Shown here: in pieces, positions 54,040-64,000 of the stretch | How the letters are laid out: each line of letters opens with the position of its first letter | Position numbering within the stretch: the first letter of the stretch is position 1 | DNA from: Rotaria sordida | Taxonomy: Eukaryota > Rotifera > Eurotatoria > Philodinida > Philodinidae | Direction of reading: 5' to 3' | Length of the DNA: 64,000 bases | Assembly: GCA_905250125.1 (NCBI GenBank) | Contig: CAJNOL010000596.1 | Coordinates: 5,467 to 69,466, forward strand | Translations under genes and position numbers: made by a program | Notes under the pieces: model-generated | Database searches by the model: none | Told to the model about the DNA's origin: nothing | What the model saw: the letters and a program-made list of their open reading frames with translations, nothing else

Positions 54040-54650
54040 AAGGGAGCATTCTTAAGTGCCCTGCTCTAATTTTGTTCGTTAATATATCATTCGATAAAGG
54101 ACCTCGAGTAGATAAAAAGCCTGAAAAAAATCGACCGATAGCTTTTTCTTTGCTAGTTATGACCGTTTTATTCAATTTTGGGACTTTGGCAGGAAATTTC
54201 CGAAAATATCAAATTCAAGAATTTTGACCTGAAATTTTCTCCATAGATAGATCTACTAGTCGTTAAAATTATCTGAAAGTTGCAGCCAAAACAAATGTTT
54301 CTTTCTCGACATATTGAATTTTCAAATAAATTTTATGTTTGTGACCTGCCTGTGAAAAGTGATTATTGCTTGAAAATTCAATATCTTGAGAAAGAAACAT
54401 TCATTTTGCCTAAAACTTCTAGATGATTCTAATGACTAGTAGCTCTATCTATGGAGAAAAGTTTAGATCAAAATTCTTGAATTGGATATTTTCGGAAGTT
54501 CCTTACCACAGCCATAAAATTCAGTAAAACGGTCATAGCTACGGAAGAAAAAGCCGTCGGCCGAAATCCTTTCAGACTTTTTACCTAATCGAGATTCTCT
54601 ATCGAATGATATACTAACGAACGAAATCGGAGTGGGACACTTGGGAATGT
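54040..54650. repeat. Foldback element K
   Basis: CGTTAATATATCATTCGATA pairs with TATCGAATGATATACTAACG, CAAATTCAAGAATTTTGA with TCAAAATTCTTGAATTGG, and TCAATATCTTGAGAAAGAAA with TTTCTTTCTCGACATATTGA. Arms are about 280 bases, loop about 40 bases. Confidence 0.88.
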
Positions 54651-54659
54651 TTTCTCTTC

Positions 54660-55300
54660 GATGCGCTCTAGGCTCCTTTCTTCATCTTTTTGATTTACGT
54701 ATATAGAGATACCTGTGATATTCATGCTCCCTTATAAATCAAGCGAGAAACTTGAGTGAGTAATGATAAGACGTGCTGTTGTGTTGTGTTGTGTAATTTT
54801 CGTCAAAAAACTGTAGGACTGCTATCTCTCCATGATAAGCAGGTGTAATTACAAGGGTGAAATAGCCATCTTTTTTACTTTTTGGTCACAGCCTTCACAG
54901 AAAAAATAAAGAAAAAGTCAGACATGGAGCCATAAAATATGTTGAAAAATGCTTGAAGATGTGACGAGACTGTCTTTGACATAACTTTATATCTGCCATG
55001 ACAACAATTCATCGAATAAGTCTCACTTCTGCCAGAGCTCGAGAGGAAAGAAGAATATCCAACCTTTCGGCTACTTTGTCGTAAAGGACGCTGCTTGGAG
55101 GCAGTTGCATAAGCCCGATATCTTCCCTACAACTAAGACTAGCTGCAGCTCTAGTCGAAGATCGGCCTGACTCAGAGTTCTTCCGCTCGATTGTTTGAGT
55201 TATCCGTACAAGTTAGCCACGAGAGCCGATGCATTTTGCGACGTTGTCAGCATGTTATCGTACAAATGATCCGAGACAAATAGCCATTAGTAACTAGGCA
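54660..55300. other. Noncoding stretch
   Basis: Slightly GC-richer near 55000-55260, without a convincing gene. Confidence 0.3.
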
Positions 55301-55304
55301 TGCA

Positions 55305-55450
55305 CCAAAACCAAAATTAGTTTTGAAGTTTTGGTATTGAAGCTTTGGTTTTGTCGTAGTTTTGGTTTTGCCGTATTGGTTTTGATATGGTTTTGGTACC
55401 AACAGTATTGATTTTGATCAAGTCTTGATTTCTTTTTGGCTTTGGTTGTG
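55305..55450. repeat. TTTTGGTTTTG-type degenerate tandem repeat
   Basis: ACCAAAACCAAAATTAGTTT begins a short inverted start, followed by repeated TTGGTTTTG/TTTTGGTA variants. Another simple repeat whose first units are inverted. Confidence 0.6.
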
Positions 55451-55844
55451 GCTCTGAGATATTATTGAAAAAAAATCTTTTGAAACAAAAAATGTTCAGT
55501 AATCATCGTTATTCCCTCCCTAATGAAAAGCATAGATGAGTCAGTGAGTTTTGCCTACTAGAAGTGATAGATGTCATTTTCTTGATTGCAAAAACAACAC
55601 CAAAGTATTAGAATGTATGTCAGTTTTGACGTTTTCATTCGGAATAATAACAGGTTGGCCGAAAAGTTCGTGCAAGTATTATCGTTTTTTAAACAGAATG
55701 TAGGTGAGTTGAAGGCTTATAACTTTTTGAAGAAAGGAGTTATAGAGCTGCAGTCTTCAGCATTCAAAAGTGGACAGTGAGGGACCCAAATCCATGTAAA
55801 AAAAAAGAAATTTTTGAATTGCTTTCCAGTCTAACTCTAGCTAA

Positions 55845-56425
55845 CTACCAACGACAAAATGACTGCGAATCACATTTTTTATGTAACTTTTGATAGAAAC
55901 AAGATAGGAAGTTGCAGTTTCCGCGTTGGAAAGCGGAGATAAAGAAGCATGGAAACGTATTTTACAAACTTTTCTAAATATGCTTTTTGAGTCTTTTAAA
56001 GTCCATTTTCCAACAATGGGTAGGGAAAAAACAGTTTTTATCAAACAGAAAAAAAGAAAAAAAGTTTTATTTTTCACAGGAACTGTTAGAAAAATCGGCT
56101 TCTAGTTCCGAGTAGAATACTTATAACTCCTGAACGATTGAAGCTCAGAATCTGAGCGGTGCACAGTTTTATAGATCTTCAATTGTCGCGTTCAATATAT
56201 ATCAGATAGTTGAAAATTCCTTGTAGTCATCTATCAAAAACGTTGTTTCACAAAAAGCTCTATTGAAAACTTTAGAAAAACCAAGTCAAAAAGTCTATAA
56301 CATATGATTCAATGTGTCTTAATTTCCTCTTTCCAATAGTGAAAACCGCAGCTCTACATCTTGTTTCTGTCAAAAGTTACATGAAAAATGCGATTCGCAG
56401 TCATTTTGTCGTTAGTAGTATGCAT
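55845..56425. repeat. Foldback element L
   Basis: ACGACAAAATGACTGCGAAT...TTTTGATAGAAACAAGAT (left) and ATCTTGTTTCTGTCAAAAGT...ATTCGCAGTCATTTTGTCGT (right) are inverse copies. The right end lies 40 bases from element M. No gene. Confidence 0.85.
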
Positions 56426-56464
56426 TCACGTAACTCTAAATCACCCTCTATTGGCACTTACATC

Positions 56465-59010
56465 TACCATGATAACACAGCAGTGGACAACAGTACCAAT
56501 CGATCGGGAAATTGTTCCACTTCAAGGTGAAATGCTTTACCCCACAAAAACTCATGCATTACAAGGAGAAATGGAAAAAGCATTATATATATGCATCGAT
56601 GACTCATTGTTCTCCTACATATATTCCATTTCTCAGTGTCTATTATACATTTCCACTGGAAAGGATAGAAACGGTTCATACATTTCTCCTAGAAACTTTT
56701 CCATTCCTACTGGAGAAAATACATTTCCACTAGAATTTCACCTTAAAATGAAAAAATAAATTTATTCATTTCTTCCTCTAATTTAAGAATAACTTCATCG
56801 ATTTCTCCTTATATGTTTTACATTTCTTCTTGTGAGAGTAGAAATGGATTATGCATTTCTGTTGAAAAATTTTGTATTTCAGCTGGAGAAAATGCATTTC
56901 TACTAGAATCTCTCCTTAAAGTGAAAAAATAAATTTATTCATTTCTCCTTACAATGTAAGAGTAAGTTCATCGATTTCTCCTTGTCAGGGTAGAAATGCA
57001 TTATGGATTTCTGTTGAAAAATTTTGTATTTCTGCCGCAGAAAATCCATTTCTACTAGAATTTGTCCTTAAAGTGAAAAAATAAACTTATTCGTTTCTTC
57101 TGATAATTTAAGAAGAAGTCGATCGATTTCTCCTTATATGTTTTACATTTCTGCTTGTGAGAGTAGAAATGGATTATGGATTTCTGTTGAAAAATTTTAT
57201 ATTTCTGCTGGAGAAAATCCATTTCTACTACAATTCCTCCCTAAAGTGAAAAAATAAACTTATTCATTTCTCCTTATAATGTAAGAATAAGTTCATCGAT
57301 TTCTCCTTGTGAGGGTAGAAATGGATTATGGGTTTCCGTTGAACAATTTTGTATTTCTGCTGGAGAAAATCCATTTCTACTAGAATTCCTCCTTAAAGTG
57401 AAAAAATTAATTTACTCATTTCTCCTTATAATGTAAGAGTAAGTTCATCGATTTCTCCTTGTCAGGGTAGATATGGATTATGGATTTCTGTTCAAAGATT
57501 TTGTATTTCTGCTGGAGAAAATCCTTTTCTACTAGAAGTTCCCCTTAAAGTGAAAAAATAAATTTATTCATTTCTCCTTATAATGTAAGAATAAGTTTAT
57601 GGATTTCTCCTTGTGAGGGTAGAAATGGATTATGGATTTCTGTTGAAAAATTTTATATTTCTGCTGGAGAAAATCTATTTCCACTAGAATTTCTCCTTAA
57701 AGTGAAAAAATTAATTTATTCATTTCTCCTTATAATGTAAGAATAAGTTTATCGATTTCTCCTTGTGACGGCAGAAATGAATTATGGATTTCTGCTGAAA
57801 AATTTTATATTTCTGCTGGAGAAAATCCATTTCGACTAGAACTTCTCCTTAAAGTGAAAAAATTAATTTATTCATTTCTCGTTATAATGTAAGAGTAAGT
57901 TCATCGATTTCTCCTTGTGAGGGTAGAAATGGATTATGGGTTTCTGTTGAACAATTATGTATTTCTGCTGGAGAAAATCCATTTCTACTAGAATTCCTCC
58001 TTAAAGTGAAAAAATTAATTTATTCATTTCTCCTTATAATGTAAGAGTAAGTTCATCGATTTCTCCTTGTCACGGTAGATATGGATTATGGATTTCTGTT
58101 GAAAAATTTTCTATTTCTGCCGCAGAAAATTCATTTCTACTAGAATTTGTCCTTAAAGTGAAAAAATAAATTTATTCATTTCTCCTTATAATGAAAGAGT
58201 AAGTTCATCGATTTCTGCTTCTGAGGGTAGATATGGATTATGGATTTCTGTTCAAAGATTTTGTATTTCTGCTGGAGAAAATCCATTTCTACTAGAACTT
58301 CTCCTTAAAGTGAAAAAATAAACTTATTGATTTCTTCTTATAGTTTAAAAATTAGTTGATCGATTTCTTCTTATATGTTTTACATTTCTCCTTGTGAGAG
58401 TAGAAATGGATTATAGATTTCTGTTGAAAAATTTTGTATTTCTGCTGGAGAAAATCCATTTCTACGAGAACTTCTCCTTAAAGTGAAAGAATAAACTTAG
58501 TGATTTCTTCTTATAGTTTAAGAATTAGTTGATCGATTTCTCCTTATATGTTTTACATTTCTCTTTGTGAGAGTAGAAATGTATTATAGATTTCTGGTGG
58601 AAAATTTTGTATTTCCGGTGGAGAAAATCCATTTCTACTAGAAGTTTTCTTTAAAGTGAAAAAATTAATTTATTCATTTCTCCTTATAATGTAAGAATAA
58701 ATTGTTCGATTTCTCCTTGTCCGGGTAGAAATGGATTATGGATTTCTATTCAAAGATTTTGTATTTCTGCTAGAGAAAATCCATTTCTACTAGAATTTCT
58801 CCTTAAGGTGAAAAAATAAATTTATTCATTTCGCCTTATAATGTAAGAATAAGTTCATCGATTTCTCCTTGTGACGGTAGAAATCGAATATGGATTTCTG
58901 TTGAAAAATTTTGTATTTGTATGGAAAGCGTTTCTGCTCGACTTTGTGTGGGGTAAAGGATTTCTGCTGTAAGTGGAACAGTTTCTCGATTTTGGGGGAT
59001 ATCGTCCAGC
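56465..59010. repeat. Satellite array enclosed by terminal inverted repeats (element M, 2.5 kb)
   Basis: About 13 head-to-tail copies of a 152-bp unit (some 172 bp through a ~20-base insertion). Each contains AAAGTGAAAAAATAAATTTA, CATTTCTCCTTATAATGTAA, TTCATCGATTTCTCCTTG, GGGTAGAAATGGATTATGG and GGAGAAAATCCATTTCTACT. The array is bracketed by inverted ends: GGGAAATTGTTCCACTTCAA...CTTTACCCCACAAA on the left and TTTGTGTGGGGTAAAG...AAGTGGAACAGTTTCTCG on the right. Copies are 85-95% alike by eye, higher than the ends are to each other. Short frames through it are not conserved as protein. Confidence 0.9.
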
Positions 59011-59239
59011 CCTCTGATAACAACACATATGTTCCTAAAAAATCTAGAATTCTAGAATTGATGTACGAATGGAGCACAGATTCGGGTTCTCCACCCCAGA
59101 AAACCTTGAAGTATCATCTCTGTAATTGGAAGATAGAGCTCGAATTGTGGATCAATTAGAGCATGGACAAAAACAGAACCGATTTCCGTTTAATTATCTT
59201 TGCAATAGGTGAGTCTGCTTTCTTGTTTCCTTATATTTT

Positions 59240-59645
59240 ATATACCATTTTGTAGCTCGTAAAATTCTCTATCGAATGGTATATAATAGTTTGGGTTTTA
59301 TTTGACTATAGTAGGAGAAGTTTTTTATGAAAGCGGAGATAGGTCGATCTTCGCATAGGAAAGCATAGGGACAAATGACTATTTTTGCAAAAACTCAGCA
59401 ATGGCTCGGCCAATCATTCTCATCTTCGAACTTGACCGAGATATTGTTGAGACTAAGCTGTGTAGAAAATTTCATCGTGATCGGACTCTCCTTTCAAAAG
59501 TTATCGTGTAAACGGACGGACACACTGACCGATTCTAGAGTGTACTCACTTTTTGAGTACACAAAAATAAATGTTTACTGTGTTTTCTATACCTCCTATA
59601 TCTCCTATACCTCCTATACCTATATATCTATATACCTCTTACCTT
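59240..59645. repeat. Dispersed-element end and CTATACCTC microsatellite
   Basis: 59265-59290 (TTCTCTATCGAATGGTATAT) resembles the end of foldback K. 59490-59570 has the common dispersed motif GTTATCGTGTAAACGGACGG and a short hairpin TGTACTCACTTTTTGAGTACA. 59588-59640 is a CTATACCTC-type microsatellite. No gene. Confidence 0.45.
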
Positions 59646-59649
59646 AGGA

Positions 59650-60475
59650 CATAATCGAGTTTCCGGGGATATTCTCCGAAGACATGTAATCGGGTTTTTG
59701 TGATTAGAGTGTTTTACTACCAATATTCATTTGATTTAAATTTTTTCAATTTTACATACAGAATAGCAATGATAAAATTATGATACTTACTGTACTTTTT
59801 CGTTAATAAGTGTTGTTTATCTTTTTCTTTTTGAGTATTATTATTCGTAGTCGACGATTTTATTTTTGTAGTTTTCACGTGTTCTTATATGCACTCGTTT
59901 ATTTTATTTTATTTTTGCTCACATAAGCAATAAAAAAAGATTTTATTCATGAGGTAGCTAATATCGTCATTCTTTCATAAGCAATATTTATCATTATAAT
60001 TTAAAATGAGGACTATATGCACTGCATATGTATATATCAGTTTGAAACATGTATGATGAAGAGATTCATAAATTACACACAAAAAATGAAATATACCTTG
60101 ATCATATTATGATCACATTTTTTTTCTTGTTCTGTCATAAGTATACCTTTTTTTTTGTCCTTGACACACTTTTTATATGCTGATGGTATATGATAAAAAA
60201 AAAAAAAACTAATACACATAAGTTTGTTAAGATGAATTATTTTAATACAAACTAATAGAATTGACAACTAAATTGCTCGTTGTATGAGAGGAATAGAGTC
60301 CGAAACATTGTTTTCAAACCACCTTAGACATTGCTGAATGCTCGGAACGAATGGTACTAGTCTTTTTTTGGCCGATACACGCATCTGAAAACATACTCTT
60401 TGTCAAGCCATTAGTTTCTGAATGAATTTAACGCTTGATGCTCAAACAGTATAGACTCATCTATCGCATTGTTCA
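59650..60475. other. AT-rich noncoding stretch
   Basis: No gene recognised. Confidence 0.4.
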
Positions 60476-60477
60476 GA

Positions 60478-60541
60478 GGATGTGGGTGTGCGTGAGTATA
60501 GGAGTCGGTGTAATTCAAGACTAGAGATACACCCACACCCA
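60478..60541. repeat. Telomere-like hairpin 18
   Basis: GGATGTGGGTGTGCGTGAGT, linker GTAATTCAAGACTAGAGA, then TACACCCACACCC. The last copy in the window. Confidence 0.8.
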
Positions 60542-60793
60542 ATGATATTTTTATGAGTAAAACATTGTCTCTCATTAAAATATTTTAATTAATGATAGAA
60601 CAAGCTAAACGAAAATAATATTTTCATGAGAAAAAAAATCAGGTATCTTATCAATATGTCATCATAAATGATCGAACAAGCAAAAAGATGGTAGTAATTG
60701 TATGAAACAAATAAGATACCTAATCAGTATTTGATCATTAATTATTTCACGGACACGGATGAAGGCACACAAATCAAACTTATATTAGTAATG

Positions 60794-61060
60794 TATATAT
60801 AAGTAACGGCATGTTTTTATCTCTAGTGTAAAACAACGCCGATATATTAGTGTTATTCTGTTCCTCAGCACACAAGACTTCGTATAATACAGAGAGTAAA
60901 CGTAAGTGTTTTGAAATTGCATTTTCTTCAGAGAGTGTTTTTTGTCATCAGTATTCAGTGAATTTTTTTATTCTTAAATAATATCACTAAGCTTATATTA
61001 TTTCTTTTTTTGGTATCATAGTAATTATTTTCCTGCAGACAAAAATGTTCCGAAAATCTG
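60794..61060 (+). promoter_or_regulatory. Possible promoter and 5' exon of a dead or noncoding transcript
   Basis: TATATATAAGT near 60796 is followed about 100 bases later by a GTAAGT donor (60901-60906). A TTTTCCTGCAG acceptor near 61040 is then followed by ACAAAA-ATG and a stop after six codons. It looks like a gene start whose body has been lost; chance is possible in AT-rich DNA. Confidence 0.3.
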
Positions 61061-61064
61061 TATG

Positions 61065-64000
61065 AAATGAATAGTAAATATTAACTACTGTAAAGCCACG
61101 CTTGTCATAAAACGTCTGTAACAGGTATTGTCAATCAGCTCTGTGATGTCCCACGTAGAAAAAAGACCGTTGAACATTATGTTCTTTTACCATTTGAAAA
61201 GGCTGGACCTCGCTGAAATTAGATATGATACTGTACAGATAAAAAGTGTTTCAAGAAATTTTCATAGAGAGATTTCTCTTCAACTGAGTTTTGGCGAAGA
61301 ATTTCCTCAGTATATAATCTTCAGAGCAAATAGTTCTAATTAGATAACAACTGTTTTTATTTTATCAACAAAAAGTCGTGTCGGTAGGTTTTGGAAAAAC
61401 CGTGTTTGTCCTAAAATAACTTTGTGGTTAGAATTATCCAGAAAATTCTCAAGTCAAAATGACAAAGTGGGATAATGGGCTCATTTGGTGTTTGTGTTAT
61501 CCAATGCCTCCATGATGAAGATAAAAATCATAAAAGATTCTTCAGTAACAGATAATGGGCGCATAGTTCTGGCAAAATGGTGATTGCATTGAAATACCTC
61601 TAGCTCTAAAACTTTGATGTATATTTTTCGATCACGACGAACAATCATAAGTGTAAAACAGTTCAATTTTCCTGTAGTTCCATAGCACAATCATAGTACT
61701 AAAAAATAATGGTGCCTTAGCATAAACGACTCCCTAGCCTTTCGCTTGATATCTCTCTGGATTTTTATGGTATCAAGCCACAAGGAACTAATTAAATAAA
61801 CGCTTTCTTTGAGTTTTGAAAGCTGTACTCCGTAAGTGTACATCAGAACTCTTTCATTAAAAGCCTATAGAGTTAAATAAACGTTAGCTTTCATGAATTT
61901 TCGAAAATATTCCTGTTTTTCAATGTATTTTTCCAGTTTTTAGAAAAAACCGGACAACTTATCGTAGCATTTTTACTTGGAGCACGTTTTTGGTTTGTAC
62001 TAATGCCACTAAAAGATACTATAATACAAGGCTAGACGCATCTGAAATGGTGCTACTTCGAATAGTTTAAGTGTTAATAGTACGGAAAAGCATGTAAGAT
62101 AATGGCTAGTTTTCCTGAAAAATAAATTTTCTACGTACAACTTTTTACATGCTGCTTCAGTATCAACCAAAAATACGAGTTCGTATCAATGAAAACTGCT
62201 CGAAAGTGACTGCTGATAGACTTTTGCAGTATTGTTATGGTGAATTTTTCCTTTTATATCTGCATTGCCCATTTCTGTAGGACTTAGTAGAGAACTCAAT
62301 GCTGAAAGTTTTTGGAGAAAATCCGTTTCGACACAATAAGTGTTGCTTTCAATCTAAATAAAAAAATTGTAGTACTGATATTTGAAATAAAACATATCGT
62401 TATGATTGTTTTTCGAGACTCACCTAAATAGAAAAAAAGACGATTCATTTTGTTTTTCAACCAATACTAACTGGCAATTTATTATTGAAATGAATCCAAA
62501 TACAAAAAAACTGATTTGACTTTCTTCAGTGGAGATTTACCTTTTCAGTTGTTCTTCCAATTGATTCGGATAGACTAGATAAAATTGTATTTGTAAAAAT
62601 AATATCTGTTATTTTAATTGTTCAGATGAACCTCAATAAAAAGGATTGAATTAATATCTTAAAATAAAACTTACTAGCGAAGTTGTTATCGAAAATTGTT
62701 ATAAAAGAAAATAATTGAAAATTAACCTTTTCAACTGTTACTTTCCGTTCCGCTTATATTTAACATTAATCTAAAAGAACAAAATATAATTTTTATTCTA
62801 ATTTACTAGCTTAAAACTCATACTATTTATTACTTATTCTTTAATTCCTATCTTGTCTTTGCAACAGTTCGATGCGCTTGCAACCAATCACTTGGTTACA
62901 TTTCTCGTTTACGAACATATGTGATTTAGAATATATTTAAAATGTTTATGTACTTGATGGTATAAGAGCACGAGAAAAATTCCTTAGCGACTCCTCAGTG
63001 ATTCTGTAAGGGAGATTGGATTAGGATATCCTGTCCCACAGGACAGAGCAGAAAAGTTGTCCTGTACCCAACTCTGCTCTGCACTCTGCTCTGCTTGCCA
63101 CCCTGCAGTTTCAATGATTAGTTTTTATATTGCTTACGAGAAAAAAATGGGCGATATAAATTGCTTAGATCTTTTCATATATTATTGTTGGAAAGTGCTA
63201 GCCTTTCACTGAACGATAGGTGCATATGTAAGAAACCCAACCGAAGCAACAATCTAGTTCACAAAAGTAACACAGAGTTCAGTAAAAAAAAGTAATCGAA
63301 TATAGGCCATCAAATAGTTCTCCACACTACTATGGGCCAAGCAACAATTTTCTATATAACCATCGAATATCGTGTATAAAAGGGAACTTCAACATCGAAA
63401 TCCTGAATTTTTCTATTTAAGCCAAGTGTAAATACTATAGTGTATGTAATATCGAATTCTAAATTCTTGTAATTAATTTTATTAGTCAAACTTCACTAAT
63501 ACTTGATAATAAACATAGATGCAACACTCGTAGTTGTTTTTCCTCAATTTTTATTGAAATTTGCTAGATATCAATAACTGAAATATTACAAAATACGAAA
63601 ATTGAGTCTAGATATCGATTTCCCATTCTCGATTACTTTTGCTGGAGCTTTCTTGAAAACTAAGATTTTTCTATCTTGCTACTAGACGAATGTTTCTTTC
63701 TGGTTATGTTCACAGATGATGATATATAAATATCTTCCGCTTAGAAAACCCTTTCTTTCAGAAAGGTGAATAAAAAAAAAAGATTCCGTTTGTTCATTAT
63801 TAACACAATGAAAAAATAGTACAAAAATATCCAAAACTAAGCAAATAAGAAAATTAGAAACGAGTTGATAGTTGATATTTTGTGTACTTGAATGAAATTG
63901 TTTGAAAAAATATATCTCCTCTTCAAAGAAACAGCTTAGAGATCGAAAGTAACTTTTGCGAAAACTACGTGTAGAGTGAACGACACTTATGGAATTCTTA
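61065..64000. other. Noncoding right end of the window
   Basis: No gene recognised on either strand. 61791-61910 contains two related copies of AAATAAACG..AGCTTTC. 62340-62790 holds two or three diverged copies (spacing about 185 bases) of a module with ACCTTTTCAGTTGTTCTTCC and TCTAAATAAA. 63060-63105 is a short CTCTGCTCTGC repeat. Confidence 0.35.

Noticed and set aside
56388-56759. Overlapping frames across the start of the satellite array
   Set aside because: They follow the 152 bp unit and are not kept as protein between units.
56465-59010. CRISPR-like array
   Set aside because: Units are adjacent with no unique spacers, 152-172 bp long, and the genome is eukaryotic.

Overview
The window looks like a gene-poor, subtelomere-like stretch of a bdelloid rotifer nuclear genome. 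Four things support this. TGTGGG, which I recall as the bdelloid telomere unit, recurs in about 18 interstitial blocks. Genes have short AT-rich GT-AG introns. Intronless genes of bacterial or fungal character sit among animal-type genes. Several genes have a splice acceptor within a few bases of the start codon, as expected where spliced-leader trans-splicing is used. Species is inferred; no search was run.

Layout. 1-3.7 kb: three telomere-like hairpins, one breaking a gluconolactonase (SMP-30 family) gene, then degenerate sequence. 3.7-8.7 kb: a foldback element, an intact FAD monooxygenase, a GMC-oxidoreductase 3' stub touching a hairpin, a second foldback, a long hairpin and a SleB-like cell-wall hydrolase. 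8.8-13 kb: an unresolved minus-strand gene, two hairpins, and a degenerate tandem array capped by a hairpin. 13.4-17.3 kb: a four-exon membrane-anchored LamG gene whose 2.1 kb second intron holds a decayed coding region. 17.3-26.4 kb: mostly noncoding, with a bdelloid-type cysteine-rich membrane protein, a secreted protein and three foldback/hairpin units. 26.4-32.6 kb: two ~420 bp inverted copies flank a fungal-type histidine phosphatase, two hairpins and a GCGC-rich foldback. 32.8-40 kb: a foldback touching a large hairpin, then a dynamin-family GTPase rebuilt from three exons (979 aa) with two foldbacks in its first intron. 40-47.5 kb: an assembly gap in a tandem repeat, a foldback, and a four-exon GLYAT-like acyltransferase (313 aa). 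47.5-52 kb: a small repeat protein, another tandem-arm foldback, and a bacterial-type GNAT abutting a host gene fragment. 52-64 kb: foldbacks, a satellite array inside inverted termini, and noncoding DNA.

The recurring theme is the telomere-like hairpin: G-strand repeats, a short linker, then C-strand repeats, always in that order. This is the orientation of a telomere-telomere fusion. The linkers often resemble each other (ending near TTCAAC), which favours a propagating foldback unit over independent fusions. At least two foreign-type genes (gluconolactonase, GMC oxidoreductase) are cut exactly at such a hairpin, and a third gene (histidine phosphatase) ends 8 bp from one. Around them lie other foldbacks, several with simple tandem repeats as arms. 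I suggest these mark repaired breaks or a nonautonomous element using telomere-like arms.

The intact genes do not form one pathway. They are independent accessory functions: aromatic or heterocycle oxidation, peptidoglycan cleavage, phosphate release, acyl transfer, carbohydrate or adhesion binding, and membrane remodelling.
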